Assembly: GCF_029869925.1 (NCBI RefSeq)
Contig: NZ_CP118605.1
Coordinates: forward strand, 1,731,001-1,795,000
Reading direction: 5' to 3'
Length of the DNA: 64,000 nucleotides
From: Microbulbifer bruguierae
Lineage (GTDB): Bacteria; Pseudomonadota; Gammaproteobacteria; Pseudomonadales; Cellvibrionaceae
Numbering within the stretch: the stretch's first letter is position 1; each line of letters begins with the position of its first letter. This document shows positions 43,832 through 55,001 of the stretch, one piece after another. The position numbers and the translations under genes are program-made. Below the pieces are notes generated by a model. The model saw only the letters and a list, made by a program, of their open reading frames with translations. It was not told the origin of the DNA and ran no database searches.

Positions 43832-45922
43832 ATGAACAAACTGCTATTACCCTTGGCTATTGCCGGCGCTATCGCCGGTATCAATCTGACCGGCTGTGCT
43901 AAGTCTGACAACGCCGCTGCCGAACTGACCCAGGGCAGCAAGCCCGCGACTGAAGCTAACGTATCCCAACAGGCGGGGCTGAGTTCCGGGATCGACCTTT
44001 CCGCCATGGACACTAACGTGCGCCCACAGGATGACTTTTTCAGCTATGTGAACGGCACCTGGATGAAAAACACGGAAATCCCCGCGGACAAATCCAGCTG
44101 GGGCGCCTTCTACATGCTGCGCGACAAAGCCACCGAAGAAGTGAAGACCCTGATCATGGAAGCCGGCGAACACGCCGACAATGCCGGTGCCAAGCAGATC
44201 GGCGACCTGTACAACAGCTTCATGAACGAAGAGGTGATCGAAAAGAAAGGCTTCACAGCAATCGCTGGCGAATTGGCCAAAGTAGACGCGATCAACTCCG
44301 CTAAAGATCTCACCGACTTCTTTGCCTATGCGGACACCGTCGGTTACAGCACACCGTTCGGCGCCGGTATCTGGCAAGACCTCAAAGACGTAGAAAATTA
44401 CATTGCGGTACTGTGGCAAGGAGGTCTCGGCCTGCCCGATCGCGATTACTACTTCGATGAAACCGAAAAAGGCCAGAAACTGCAGCAGGCTTACCGGGAC
44501 TATCTGGTGAAGGTCCAGCAGCTCGCCGGGCTGGATAATGCCGAAGCCAACGCCGACGCCATCTACGCACTGGAAAAAAGCCTGGCAGCCCATCACCGCA
44601 CCCGGGTTGATAACCGCGATCCGGAAAAATATTACAACAAGAAGTCCGTGGCTGAACTGAAAGCACTGCTGCCCGCCGTCGACTGGGACAGTTACCTGCA
44701 GATGGCGCACCTGGAAAAAGCCGAAAACTTCATGGTTGCCCAGCCTGAATACCTGCAAGCGGTCAGCCAGATTGTTACCAATACCGACCTCGAAACCTGG
44801 AAGCGCTATCTCAAGATCAAGGTAATTTCCTCTGCAGCGCCCTACCTGCACAGCGAAATTGCCCAGGCAAACTTCGACTTCTACAGCACCACCATCCGCG
44901 GTGTCGAGCAGATGCAACCGCGCTGGAAACGCGCCGTTGAATTCGTTAACGGCTCTGTCGGCGAGCTGGTGGGACAACGTTACGTAGAAAAGTACTTCCC
45001 CCCGGAAGCCAAGGCGCGCATGGTTGAGTTGGTGAACAACCTCAAAGCCGCCTACGGTGAATCCATCGAATCGCTCACCTGGATGAGCGAAGAAACCAAG
45101 CAACAGGCACTGGAGAAGCTCGCCAACTTCACCACCAAAATTGGCTACCCGGACCAATGGCGCGATTACAGCGCACTGGAAGTCAGCGCCGACAATCTGG
45201 TAGGCAATGCCATTGCCGCGACCCTGTTTGAGACTCTGAACGAGCGCAACAAACTGGGTAAACCCCTGGATCGCAGCGAGTGGGGTATGAGCCCACAGAC
45301 CGTAAACGCCTACTACAATCCGCCGATGAACGAGATTGTATTCCCCGCAGCCATCCTGCAGCCGCCGTTCTTCAATATGCAGGCAGATGACGCCGTCAAC
45401 TACGGTGGTATCGGCGGTGTGATCGGCCACGAGATCGGCCACGGTTTCGATGACAAGGGCAGCAAGTTTGACGGCAAGGGCTACCTGAACAACTGGTGGA
45501 CCGACTCCGACCTCAGCAACTTTGAAGGCCTTACCGGCAAGCTGGTTGCACAGTACAACGGCTTCGCACCGCTGGAAGGTGAACACGTAAACGGCGAACT
45601 GACCCTGGGTGAAAATATCGGTGACCTTTCCGGCCTCGGTATTGCCTACAAGGCCTATAAAATGTCTCTGAACGGCAAAGAGGCTCCGGTCATTGACGGC
45701 TTCACTGGCGACCAGCGCGTGTTCCTCGGCTGGGCGCAGGTGTGGCGCGCCAAGATGCGCGATGAGGCCCTGAGTGAGCGCCTGAAAACCGATCCGCACT
45801 CCCCTGCGGAGTACCGGGTACAAGGTGTACTGCCGAATATTGAAGCGTTCTACTCCGCGTTTGACGTGAAGGAAGGCGATGGTATGTACCTGCCAAAAGA
45901 AGATCGCGTTGTAATTTGGTAG
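43832..45922 (+). CDS. M13-family (PepO/neprilysin-type) zinc metallopeptidase lipoprotein
   Basis: Peptidase of 696 residues. Start at ATG 43832, which gives a lipoprotein signal with lipobox NLTGC (Cys22); an open frame extends 84 bases upstream. The catalytic core is complete: NAYYNPPMNEIVFPAAIL, zinc motif HEIGH (in VIGHEIGHGFDDKG), the third ligand in ENIGDLSGL, and the C-terminal CxxW-like position replaced by the ending DRVVIW of the family. The N-terminal lid domain is helical as expected. Anchored in the envelope, it should degrade oligopeptides. Confidence 0.93.
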   Translation: MNKLLLPLAIAGAIAGINLTGCAKSDNAAAELTQGSKPATEANVSQQAGLSSGIDLSAMDTNVRPQDDFFSYVNGTWMKNTEIPADKSSWGAFYMLRDKATEEVKTLIMEAGEHADNAGAKQIGDLYNSFMNEEVIEKKGFTAIAGELAKVDAINSAKDLTDFFAYADTVGYSTPFGAGIWQDLKDVENYIAVLWQGGLGLPDRDYYFDETEKGQKLQQAYRDYLVKVQQLAGLDNAEANADAIYALEKSLAAHHRTRVDNRDPEKYYNKKSVAELKALLPAVDWDSYLQMAHLEKAENFMVAQPEYLQAVSQIVTNTDLETWKRYLKIKVISSAAPYLHSEIAQANFDFYSTTIRGVEQMQPRWKRAVEFVNGSVGELVGQRYVEKYFPPEAKARMVELVNNLKAAYGESIESLTWMSEETKQQALEKLANFTTKIGYPDQWRDYSALEVSADNLVGNAIAATLFETLNERNKLGKPLDRSEWGMSPQTVNAYYNPPMNEIVFPAAILQPPFFNMQADDAVNYGGIGGVIGHEIGHGFDDKGSKFDGKGYLNNWWTDSDLSNFEGLTGKLVAQYNGFAPLEGEHVNGELTLGENIGDLSGLGIAYKAYKMSLNGKEAPVIDGFTGDQRVFLGWAQVWRAKMRDEALSERLKTDPHSPAEYRVQGVLPNIEAFYSAFDVKEGDGMYLPKEDRVVIW

Positions 45923-45960
45923 TACTAATTTGGTAGTCATAATCTGCCAACCCCGGGAGC

Positions 45961-45998
45961 GCGGAGCACCAGCTCCGCTTGCGGGCCACAAGGCCCGC
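45961..45998 (+). terminator. Tandem GC-rich hairpins after the M13 peptidase gene
   Basis: GCGGAGC/GCTCCGC (45961-45967, 45972-45978) and GCGGGCC/GGCCCGC (45981-45987, 45992-45998) lie back to back 38 bases after the stop. No T tract, so termination is uncertain. Confidence 0.45.
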
Positions 45999-46110
45999 CT
46001 CCTCCCCCCGCGTTTCCCCACTGCTCGCCTACCCTGACATCGCCCTACAATCTCCCCCACTCCCCCCGCCAATGGATTACCATTGCAGCAAAGGACTTCG
46101 GGAGACCCTA

Positions 46111-47997
46111 ATGGCCCACCAGAATCAATTCCAGCTACTCGGCAGCCGCCGTTTTTTTCCCTTCTTCTGCACCCAGTTCCTCGGCGCCTTTAACGACAAT
46201 GTATTCAAGAATGCCCTGATCGTTATGATCGCCTTCCGGCTCGCCGCGGACCAGGCGAACTTCCTGATCAATCTGGCCGCGGGCCTGTTCATCCTGCCGT
46301 TCTTTCTGTTCTCAGCCACCGCCGGACAGGTAGCCGACAAAACCGACAAAAGTGTGCTGATCCAGCGTATCAAGCTCGCGGAGATTGGCATTGCCATCTT
46401 CGGCGCAACCGCGCTCTACAGCGGCAACAATTACCTCTGCCTGACGGTGCTGTTTTTACTTGGGGTTCAGTCCGCATTTTTTGGTCCGGTGAAATACGCG
46501 ATATTGCCCCAGCACCTGCGTAAAACTGAGCTGGTAAGCGGCAATGCCCTGGTGGAAATGGGCACCTTTGTATCGATCTTGCTGGGGACCATCGTCGGCG
46601 GCCTGCTGGCGGCTCACACCGGCGAAGGTGAACTGGGGGTAGTGTTTATTTCCGCAATCATCATTGCCGTCGCGGCTCTCGGATACCTGGCGGCGCGCGC
46701 CATTCCCGCCGCCACGGCTCCCGCCCCCGATATCGACATCAACTACAACCCGGTTTCCCAGACCCGGGACATACTGCAGGAAGCGGCAAAAACACCGTCG
46801 GTGTTTTACGCGATTATCGGTATCTCCTGGTTCTGGCTGTTGGGTGCGGCCTATCTGACCCAGATACCCAGTCTGACCCGCAACGTACTGGGTGGCAGTG
46901 AATCCCTGGTGACCCTGCTGCTGTGCTGTTTCACTGTCGGCGTGGCAGTCGGCTCACTACTGTGCGGACGCCTCTCGCGCGGCCGTGTAGAACTGGGACT
47001 GGTGCCGATTGGCGCTGCCGGACTCACCGTGGCCGGTGCACTGCTCGCGACGGCCACCGGTTCCTTCATTCCATCGGGCACCACGACCGCCATCGCCTTC
47101 TGGGCCAGTGAGGGCTCTTTCGCCATTCTCACCAATCTGACCCTGATCGGTATTTTTGGCGGCTTTTACATAGTGCCTCTGTACTCGATGATGCAGGAAC
47201 GCTCGGCCCCGCAAATCCGCGCGCGCATCATTGCCGTGAACAATGTGATGAATGCCTTGTTTATGGTGGTCGCGGCGGTAATGGGTATCGTATTCCTGAA
47301 TAAGCTGGGCGCGAGTATTCCCCAGTTCTTCCTGATCATCGCGCTGATGAATGCGGCGGTTGCGGTATTTGTATTTACCAAAGTGCCGGAATTCACCATG
47401 CGCCTGTTGATCTGGCTGCTCTCCCATACCATGTACCGGGTCAAACACGAAGGGTTGGAACAGATTCCCGCGGAGGGGCCAGCGATCATCGCCTGCAATC
47501 ATGTCAGTTATGTAGACGCACTGTTACTGGCCGGTGCGGTGCGCCGACCAATCCGTTTCATCATGTACAAGCCCATCTACGAAATCCCGGTACTGCACTT
47601 TATTTTCAAAACCAGCCGCGCGATTCCCATCTGCTCAAAGGAAAAGGATCCGCAGGGCTACGCGCAGGCGTTTGAAGCTATCGAACAAGGGCTGAAAGAT
47701 GGTGACCTGCTGGGTATTTTCCCCGAGGGTCAGCTGACCAAAGACGGGGAATTACAGCCGTTCAAGGCCGGAATTGAAAAGATTCTACAGCGCACGCCGG
47801 TACCGGTGATTCCCATGGCCTTACGAGGACTGTGGGGCAGTTTTTTCAGCCACAAGGACGGCAACGCGTTTAGTACGCTACCCAGAAGATTCTGGTCGAA
47901 AGTTTCAGTGGTAGCGGGAGATCCCGTTGCTGCGGCAGAGTGCAAAGCTGAGCAATTGCAGGCAACTATCCTCGGATTACGGGGGGAGAGTCGCTAG
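46111..47997 (+). CDS. MFS transporter fused to a PlsC-type acyltransferase
   Basis: About 628 residues from ATG 46111 (GGGAG 7 bases upstream). The first 400 residues are a major-facilitator transporter of the LplT type (FFPFFCTQFLGAFNDNVFKN, with about twelve helices). The C-terminus (about 420-610) is a lysophospholipid acyltransferase with NHVSYVDA and FPEGQLTKDGELQPFKAG. In other bacteria the same set, plus an acyl-ACP synthetase, is found as LplT-Aas and recycles lysophospholipids flipped across the inner membrane; here the synthetase domain is missing. The product would import and re-acylate lysophospholipid using acyl donors made elsewhere. Confidence 0.9.
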   Translation: MAHQNQFQLLGSRRFFPFFCTQFLGAFNDNVFKNALIVMIAFRLAADQANFLINLAAGLFILPFFLFSATAGQVADKTDKSVLIQRIKLAEIGIAIFGATALYSGNNYLCLTVLFLLGVQSAFFGPVKYAILPQHLRKTELVSGNALVEMGTFVSILLGTIVGGLLAAHTGEGELGVVFISAIIIAVAALGYLAARAIPAATAPAPDIDINYNPVSQTRDILQEAAKTPSVFYAIIGISWFWLLGAAYLTQIPSLTRNVLGGSESLVTLLLCCFTVGVAVGSLLCGRLSRGRVELGLVPIGAAGLTVAGALLATATGSFIPSGTTTAIAFWASEGSFAILTNLTLIGIFGGFYIVPLYSMMQERSAPQIRARIIAVNNVMNALFMVVAAVMGIVFLNKLGASIPQFFLIIALMNAAVAVFVFTKVPEFTMRLLIWLLSHTMYRVKHEGLEQIPAEGPAIIACNHVSYVDALLLAGAVRRPIRFIMYKPIYEIPVLHFIFKTSRAIPICSKEKDPQGYAQAFEAIEQGLKDGDLLGIFPEGQLTKDGELQPFKAGIEKILQRTPVPVIPMALRGLWGSFFSHKDGNAFSTLPRRFWSKVSVVAGDPVAAAECKAEQLQATILGLRGESR

Positions 47998-48026
47998 CGC
48001 GCGCTGGTTTGACGGGAAAATTGTGT

Positions 48027-48054
48027 AGCCCTGCGGTTGCTTCACCGCAGGGCT
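48027..48054. terminator. Hairpin between convergent genes
   Basis: AGCCCTGCGGT pairs with ACCGCAGGGCT (11 bp, 6-base loop), 29 bases past the acyltransferase stop and 13 bases past the tpx stop; weak T content, so moderate confidence as a terminator. Confidence 0.6.
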
Positions 48055-48067
48055 GCTAGCCAAGGGA

Positions 48068-48562
48068 TTACAGCGCAGCCAGTGCCGCTTCGTAATCCGG
48101 CTCATCGGCAGTTTCTGCCACCTGTTCGGTGTAGGCTACGTTGCCACTCTCATCGATAACCACGACCGCACGGGACATCAGGCCTTTCAGTGGCCCCGTC
48201 TCGAATGCCACACCGTAATCACTGCCAAAACCTGAGCGGAAGGTAGAGCCCAGCTTCACATTTTCAATCCCTTCAGCGCCGCAGAAACGGGTCATGGCGA
48301 AAGGCAGATCCGCCGATATACAGACCACCACCGTATTGTCCAGGGACGCCACTTTTTCATTGAATGCGCGCACAGACATGGCACAGGTTGGCGTATCTAC
48401 GGAGGGGAAAATATTCAATACCACACGCTTGCCCGCCAGCTCGGACAGAGTCAGCTCGGACAAATCGCCCTGCACCAGGGTGAAATCCGGCGCCTGACTA
48501 CCAACTGCCGGCAGTTCTCCAACGGTAGTGATTGGGTTTCCTTTCAGGGTGATAGTGGCCAT
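48068..48562 (-). CDS. tpx: Thiol peroxidase (2-Cys atypical peroxiredoxin)
   Basis: 164 residues. Tpx family motifs: GSQAPDFTLVQGDL, the peroxidatic Cys in SVDTPTCAMSVRAFNEK, the resolving Cys in DLPFAMTRFCGAEG, and GLMSRAVVVIDESG. It reduces alkyl and hydrogen peroxides with thioredoxin. AGGA precedes the ATG by 7-8 bases. Single-gene unit. Confidence 0.95.
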   Translation of the reverse strand: MATITLKGNPITTVGELPAVGSQAPDFTLVQGDLSELTLSELAGKRVVLNIFPSVDTPTCAMSVRAFNEKVASLDNTVVVCISADLPFAMTRFCGAEGIENVKLGSTFRSGFGSDYGVAFETGPLKGLMSRAVVVIDESGNVAYTEQVAETADEPDYEAALAAL

Positions 48563-48644
48563 TAGGTATTCCTTTATTCAGCGTGGTTAAAGTCCCGGCA
48601 GCATGCCGAGGGGCAACAGCAAAGTCAATTGGCATACCAGAAAC

Positions 48645-48675
48645 AAAAAACCCCGCAATAAGCGGGGTTTTTATT
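48645..48675 (-). terminator. Terminator of the M28 peptidase gene
   Basis: CCCCGC, loop AATAA, GCGGGG, with A6 and T5 flanks; about 25-55 bases beyond the minus-strand gene end. Confidence 0.88.
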
Positions 48676-48699
48676 ACACCATTTCTGAATATTGTCGGC

Positions 48700-50142
48700 T
48701 CAGTGTTCAGAGGACACCCGCCCGAAATTTCCTTCCATTTCGGCGGCCAGAAAAGACATCACCACCCAGGCGGCGACATTCTGTTTGAGGATTTCCGGAT
48801 CTACCTTGTCCAGAGTATCGTTTGGCGTGTGGTGATAATCGAAGTAATCACTACCATCCTGGAACAGCCCCATCGCTGGCACACCGCGCGCAACAAAGAC
48901 ACTGCTGTCCGGGCCGCCGGAAGACTGGTTGTTGCCACGCTCAATGCCGAGTGGCGCCAGTAATTGCATCATCTGGTCAGCGATGACGAATTTACTTTCC
49001 GGAATACGGGTATCAAAGCGCCACACCTTGCCAGCTCCGAAATCGGATTCAGACACCATGATGATCTTATCCAGGTCATTTTCATGGGCTTCTACATATT
49101 GTCGGGCACCCACCAGACCAATTTCCTCAGCACCAAACAACACCACCCGCAGGGTGCGGCGAGGACGTTGCGGCAACTCGGCAATCAGGCGTGCGGTTTC
49201 CATCACAATCGCCACACCAGCGCCATCGTCGAGGGCACCGGTGCCTTCGTCCCAGCTGTCGAGGTGGGCACCAATCAGCACCACTTCTTCCGGCTTCTCA
49301 CGGCCAACGACTTCGCCGACCACGTTGAAGGATGGGCCATTTTCCAGGCGTTCGTTGTGGGTATCTAGCTTCACCTGCACCGGCTTGCCGCGCTTCAGCA
49401 TTGCTTCCAGCAGATTGGCATCGGGCGCCGACAGGGCCAGTGCCGGTACCGGGTTTTCGACACCGTCGATGGACATCATTCCGGTATGCGCAAAGCGGTC
49501 GGAATCGGTGCCCACGGAGCGCAGCAGCAGAGCAGCGGCGCCTTTTTCTGTAGCCGCACGCATGCCCTTGCTGCGCCCCGCGGCAGCCGGACCGTAGCCT
49601 TCTCCGGTACGCGCGCGCTCCATACGCTTGTTGATAAAAGCAATCTTGCCTTTTATCTTCCGGGCCGGCGCTTTCTGCAGGGCCTCTACATCGGCGAACT
49701 CGACAATTTCTGCAGTCAGTCCACCTTCCGGCGTCGCCGCACCATACCCCAGGGAAGTCACCACCAGCGGTTGCGGGTAAGGCGCGACCACTTCTGCGTG
49801 AGCGTGTCCGCGCACCCAGCGTTTTACATCGATTTGCTCGGTATAGACGCGATCAAAGCCCAGGTCTTTCATTTTTTGCTGCGCCCACGCCACCGCGCGC
49901 TCATCCCCTTCGGTGCCGGCACGGCGGGGACCTACTTCAACAGTAAGCGATTCCACCAGGCTGTAGGCATCGGAAGAATCCAGTGCGCGATCCCGCAGTA
50001 CTTCCGCTACCGACACGTCTTCCTGCTTGAGTGGCATGGCCTGAGTGGCGGCCACCAACAGCGCAGCTGCCAGGCCTCCAGTAACATTGATCAGTGGTTT
50101 CAACATGGGGTTCAACATGGGGTTCAACATGAGCTTCAACAT
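48700..50142 (-). CDS. M28-family zinc aminopeptidase, exported
   Basis: 480 residues with a signal peptide (GGLAAALLVAATQAMP). A protease-associated domain precedes the M28 core. Zinc site residues: His and Asp of GAHLDSWDEG, Asp in GALDDGAG, the Glu pair FGAEEIGL, Asp in SESDFGAG and His in YFDYHHTPNDTLD. It is predicted to remove N-terminal residues from peptides in the periplasm or medium. The start is peculiar: four in-frame Met codons, 12 bases apart, come from a tandem repeat; I use the first, which alone has GGGAG 5 bases upstream. Confidence 0.9.
   Translation of the reverse strand: MLKLMLNPMLNPMLKPLINVTGGLAAALLVAATQAMPLKQEDVSVAEVLRDRALDSSDAYSLVESLTVEVGPRRAGTEGDERAVAWAQQKMKDLGFDRVYTEQIDVKRWVRGHAHAEVVAPYPQPLVVTSLGYGAATPEGGLTAEIVEFADVEALQKAPARKIKGKIAFINKRMERARTGEGYGPAAAGRSKGMRAATEKGAAALLLRSVGTDSDRFAHTGMMSIDGVENPVPALALSAPDANLLEAMLKRGKPVQVKLDTHNERLENGPSFNVVGEVVGREKPEEVVLIGAHLDSWDEGTGALDDGAGVAIVMETARLIAELPQRPRRTLRVVLFGAEEIGLVGARQYVEAHENDLDKIIMVSESDFGAGKVWRFDTRIPESKFVIADQMMQLLAPLGIERGNNQSSGGPDSSVFVARGVPAMGLFQDGSDYFDYHHTPNDTLDKVDPEILKQNVAAWVVMSFLAAEMEGNFGRVSSEH
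50099..50142. repeat. 12-bp tandem repeat over the M28 peptidase start
   Basis: TTCAACATGGGG at 50099-50110 and 50111-50122, variant TTCAACATGAGC at 50123-50134 and a partial copy at 50135-50142. On the minus strand each unit supplies an in-frame ATG, so unit gain or loss changes the N-terminus by four residues without a frameshift. Confidence 0.9.
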
Positions 50143-50200
50143 AGTTTCTCCCGATATAACTCGTTAAATTATTGTGAGTTTTGAGGCTCGCAATGGAGGC

Positions 50201-50539
50201 TCAATCCTGCTGAGGCAGAGCGAGCAAGCGTTCGCGCACTTCCCGCAACTTGCTCAGTCCGGCTTCAGTAAACAGATACGGTATTTTACCGGTGTATTCT
50301 TCTTCCTCGATCTGCAGGCACTCGAGGCGCAACTGCTCCAGAGGAGGGTCGTGACGCATGGGGTAACAGGTCAACGCCCGCCACTCGTTATCGTCCGCCT
50401 GACCTGCAATGACATCTTCGAGTCCGCGCTGGAACTGGGCCCGCTCCATGCGAAAGCGCGGTGTGCGCATATGCATCAGCCCCCACACGATCACCGCGAA
50501 CACAGCAAATGAAAGGCATACCGTCACGGCAATGGTCAT
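50201..50539 (-). CDS. Small membrane-anchored hypothetical protein
   Basis: 112 residues. A perfect AGGAGG lies 8 bases before the ATG. One N-terminal helix (AVTVCLSFAVFAVIVWGLM) is followed by a charged helical part (RMERAQFQRGLEDVIAG, LEQLRLECLQIEEEEY, EAGLSKLREVRERLLALPQQD), probably cytosolic. No recognised family. It lies between the acyltransferase and M28 peptidase genes on the same strand. Confidence 0.78.
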   Translation of the reverse strand: MTIAVTVCLSFAVFAVIVWGLMHMRTPRFRMERAQFQRGLEDVIAGQADDNEWRALTCYPMRHDPPLEQLRLECLQIEEEEYTGKIPYLFTEAGLSKLREVRERLLALPQQD

Positions 50540-50627
50540 TGGCTATGCCTCCTGCAAATGTGCTTCCTGTAAATGTTGCGCTGCGACCCTTAACGACGCG
50601 GAAAAGTAGCCGGCTCAGCGACAACAA

Positions 50628-51251
50628 TCAGACCGTGTCGATGTCGGTCTGATATTCCGGATTTCGCCCGCGGTACTTGCTGAAGCGCTTCTGGATTTCC
50701 TGCATATCCGCTTCCAGATCACCGGTGGGATGATAGAGGGAATCGATGCAGATTCGCTTGGTGGGGAAATCCCAGGCGACCAGCAATACCGGTACACCCG
50801 CCGCATTGGCGATACGCAGGAATCCATTTTTCCACTTGTGCGCTTTCTTGCGAGTGCCTTCCGGAGTGATAGCAACCCACATTTTTTCGTTCTGCCGGAA
50901 CTGGTTCGCTACCTGTTTGGCCATACCGCCGGCAGCGGAACGATCGGTAGGAATACCACCCAGCGCCATAAACAGCCCTTTAAACGGGAAGAAAAACGCC
51001 TCTTTCTTCATCATCCAGGAGGCCTTGAGCTTGAGCGCCATGATAAATGGCATGGCTACCACAAAGTCCCAGTTGGATGTGTGCGGAGCCAGGGCCACCA
51101 TCAATTTCTTTTCCGCCGGGAAATTGCCGTCAAACCGCCAGCCGAGCATTTTGACGATCAACAGCCCGATACCCTGGGTAAACCAGTTGCCCACCCGCGG
51201 CATTTCTTCCGGCAGCTGCGCGGGGATTGTTGTTTTCTTTACGGCTGTCAC
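50628..51251 (-). CDS. 1-acyl-glycerol-3-phosphate acyltransferase-like protein
   Basis: 207 residues from GTG 51251 (weak AGAG upstream; a later ATG in MPRVGNWFTQG is possible). PlsC motifs: APHTSNWDF (compare NHxxxxD; here H-SNWD), MALGGIPTDRSAAGG, and TPEGTRKKAHKWKNGFLRIA. The family transfers a fatty acyl chain to lysophosphatidate or a related acceptor; the HTSNWD form is frequent in a subgroup with unknown acceptor. It is the second acyltransferase of the window and lies downstream of prfC on the same strand. Confidence 0.88.
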   Translation of the reverse strand: MTAVKKTTIPAQLPEEMPRVGNWFTQGIGLLIVKMLGWRFDGNFPAEKKLMVALAPHTSNWDFVVAMPFIMALKLKASWMMKKEAFFFPFKGLFMALGGIPTDRSAAGGMAKQVANQFRQNEKMWVAITPEGTRKKAHKWKNGFLRIANAAGVPVLLVAWDFPTKRICIDSLYHPTGDLEADMQEIQKRFSKYRGRNPEYQTDIDTV

Positions 51252-51325
51252 TGCGAAAATCTCTTGTTGTTACTACTGCTGATACTATTGCTGCTAATGC
51301 GACGGTTACGGCAAAAATTTCCGGA

Positions 51326-52909
<1,584 letters not shown>

Positions 52910-53159
52910 AGTCTTGGTGGTGATACAGCTAAAATAAGGGGCGCATTATACACGTCCAGGCCCAGGGAAGCGGGTGGAACTCGTCAGACTATGCATGCCT
53001 GTGAACATCGGGTCACCAGCGTGGGACCTGTTGCCGGCGACGAGATTTCACGGTTTCGGAATTCGAGCATGTAATTTGGCTTCCGAAGAGTGCAGCTTGC
53101 GCGCATCCATGGCTGTTACACTGCCTATGGTCTTTAAGTCATAAACCCAGAGGAACCCC

Positions 53160-54944
53160 ATGAACCCTACGCGACTCCAGCGGCTGAGATCTGAGCTGGT
53201 TGGCCAGCAAATCGATGCATTCCTGGTCCCCCGCGGCGATGAATACCAGAACGAGTATGTACCCGCCGCTGACGAGCGCCTCGCCTGGCTTACCGGGTTC
53301 ACCGGCTCCGCGGGCCTCGCCGCTCTCGCTCGCGATCGCAACGCGCTGTTCGTCGATGGCCGTTACACCTTGCAGGCGGCGCAGGAAATTGGCTCTCAAC
53401 CCATCGAACAGCAAAGCCTATCCGCTGCCGACATCGCCAACTGGCTGTGTGACGCGCTGAATGAAGGGGATACTCTCGGCTACGATCCGCGCCTGCATAC
53501 CGAGCCTGCACTGGCCCCGCTGAAAAAGCGGCTCACTGAGTGCGGCATTCTGCTGCGCCCTCTGGATGACAACCCCATCGACCGTATCTGGGAAAACCGC
53601 CCTGCCTCTCCCAATGGCGTGGCATGTCCCCACCCCCATACCTTCACCGGCGAAGATTCCGCCAGCAAACGCCAGCGTATTGCCCAGTTACTCACGGATA
53701 AAAAACAGGATGCCCTGTGGCTTGCCAATCCGGAAGTCTGTGCCTGGCTGTTCAATATCCGCGGTAGTGATATTCCTCACTTGCCGGTGGCGCTGTCTAT
53801 GGGATTTCTCTACCAGGACGGCAGTGCGACCCTGTATCTGGCGGACGGCGCCAGCAGCGACGCCCTGCGCCAACACCTGGGAAGGGAAGTAGAACTCGTC
53901 AGTGACAAACCCCAACTGTTTGCCGCCGCCGAACGGCAGCATGTACAGAAAGTCTGGGCGGATCCGCTTCTGACCAACTGCTGGACCCTGCAACAGCTCA
54001 GAAACCGGGAAATGCACCTGCTGCTGGAACGAGACCCCATCACCGGCGCCAAGGCACGCAAAAATGCCGTCGAGCTGGCTGGCAGTCGCGCTGCGCACGT
54101 TCGCGACGGCGCCGCCCTGTGCGAATTTCTCGCGGAACTACCTAAGGCGGTGCAGCAGGAAAACTTTGGCGAACTGGAAGCCGTGCAACTGCTACGCAGC
54201 AAACGCGAACTTCGCGAGGGCTTTACCGACGACAGTTTCGATTCCATTTCCGGCTATCGCGGCAACGGCGCCATCGTCCACTACCGGGTCAGCCCAGAAT
54301 CCAGCCTGCCGATGAAGGCGGAGGGTATCTACCTGATCGATTCCGGTGGTCAGTACCCGGATGGCACCACAGATGTCACCCGCACCGTGGCACTGGGAGC
54401 ATTCCCGGCACCAGCAAAAGAGCACTTTACCCGTGTACTCAAGGGGCATATCGCCATTGCCACCTTGCGTTTTCCCATCGGCACCTGCGGCGAACAAATC
54501 GATGCCTTTGCACGGAAATCGCTGTGGGATGCGGGACTGGATTACGCCCACGGCACCGGCCACGGTGTGGGCAGTTTTCTCAGTGTACACGAGGGACCCC
54601 AGCGGATTGGCAAGGCTGCCACCAATGTGGCGCTAGAGGCCGGGATGATTGTCTCCAACGAACCGGGGTTTTATCTCACCGACGAGTACGGCATCCGCAT
54701 AGAGAACCTGATCTTTGTGAAGGAGAGTGCCGACTACCCGGGCTTTCTGGAGTTTGAAGATCTGACTCTGGCACCCATTGATCGCCATCTGATTGAGCCG
54801 ACGCTGCTGAGCGACAGCGAGCTGGAATGGCTGAACCGCTACCACCGGAAAGTACGGGAAGCTCTGCTGCCACTGGTCAACGAGCAAACCCAGGAGTGGC
54901 TGCAGGCGGCCACCAAACCGATCGCCAGGGGCGAGGTACTGTAG
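53160..54944 (+). CDS. Aminopeptidase P-family (Xaa-Pro) metallopeptidase
   Basis: 594 residues, longer than PepP of E. coli (about 440) because of two N-terminal creatinase-like domains, as in eukaryotic-type aminopeptidase P. Metal ligands of the M24 fold are present: Asp in IDSGGQYPDGTTDVTRT (both), His in AHGTGHGVGSFLSVHEG, Glu in SNEPGFYLTDEYGIRIENL (twice). It removes an N-terminal residue before proline, in the cytosol (no signal). The gene is alone, with its own hairpin terminator. Confidence 0.93.
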   Translation: MNPTRLQRLRSELVGQQIDAFLVPRGDEYQNEYVPAADERLAWLTGFTGSAGLAALARDRNALFVDGRYTLQAAQEIGSQPIEQQSLSAADIANWLCDALNEGDTLGYDPRLHTEPALAPLKKRLTECGILLRPLDDNPIDRIWENRPASPNGVACPHPHTFTGEDSASKRQRIAQLLTDKKQDALWLANPEVCAWLFNIRGSDIPHLPVALSMGFLYQDGSATLYLADGASSDALRQHLGREVELVSDKPQLFAAAERQHVQKVWADPLLTNCWTLQQLRNREMHLLLERDPITGAKARKNAVELAGSRAAHVRDGAALCEFLAELPKAVQQENFGELEAVQLLRSKRELREGFTDDSFDSISGYRGNGAIVHYRVSPESSLPMKAEGIYLIDSGGQYPDGTTDVTRTVALGAFPAPAKEHFTRVLKGHIAIATLRFPIGTCGEQIDAFARKSLWDAGLDYAHGTGHGVGSFLSVHEGPQRIGKAATNVALEAGMIVSNEPGFYLTDEYGIRIENLIFVKESADYPGFLEFEDLTLAPIDRHLIEPTLLSDSELEWLNRYHRKVREALLPLVNEQTQEWLQAATKPIARGEVL

Positions 54945-54953
54945 ATGCCTACG

Positions 54954-54984
54954 ACGCCCGCGCGCCTTGTTTGCGCGGGCGTTT
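54954..54984. terminator. Bidirectional hairpin terminator
   Basis: ACGCCCGCGC/GCGCGGGCGT (10 bp, 9-base loop) followed by TTT, between the convergent aminopeptidase P and MATE genes. Confidence 0.75.
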
Positions 54985-55001
54985 CAAACAGTGAATCGCT
55001 G

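Noticed and set aside
43847..46072. 741-codon open frame on the minus strand, fully opposite the M13 peptidase gene
   Set aside because: The plus strand has a complete zinc peptidase with lipobox and HEIGH; the antisense frame has no domain, start signal or normal composition.
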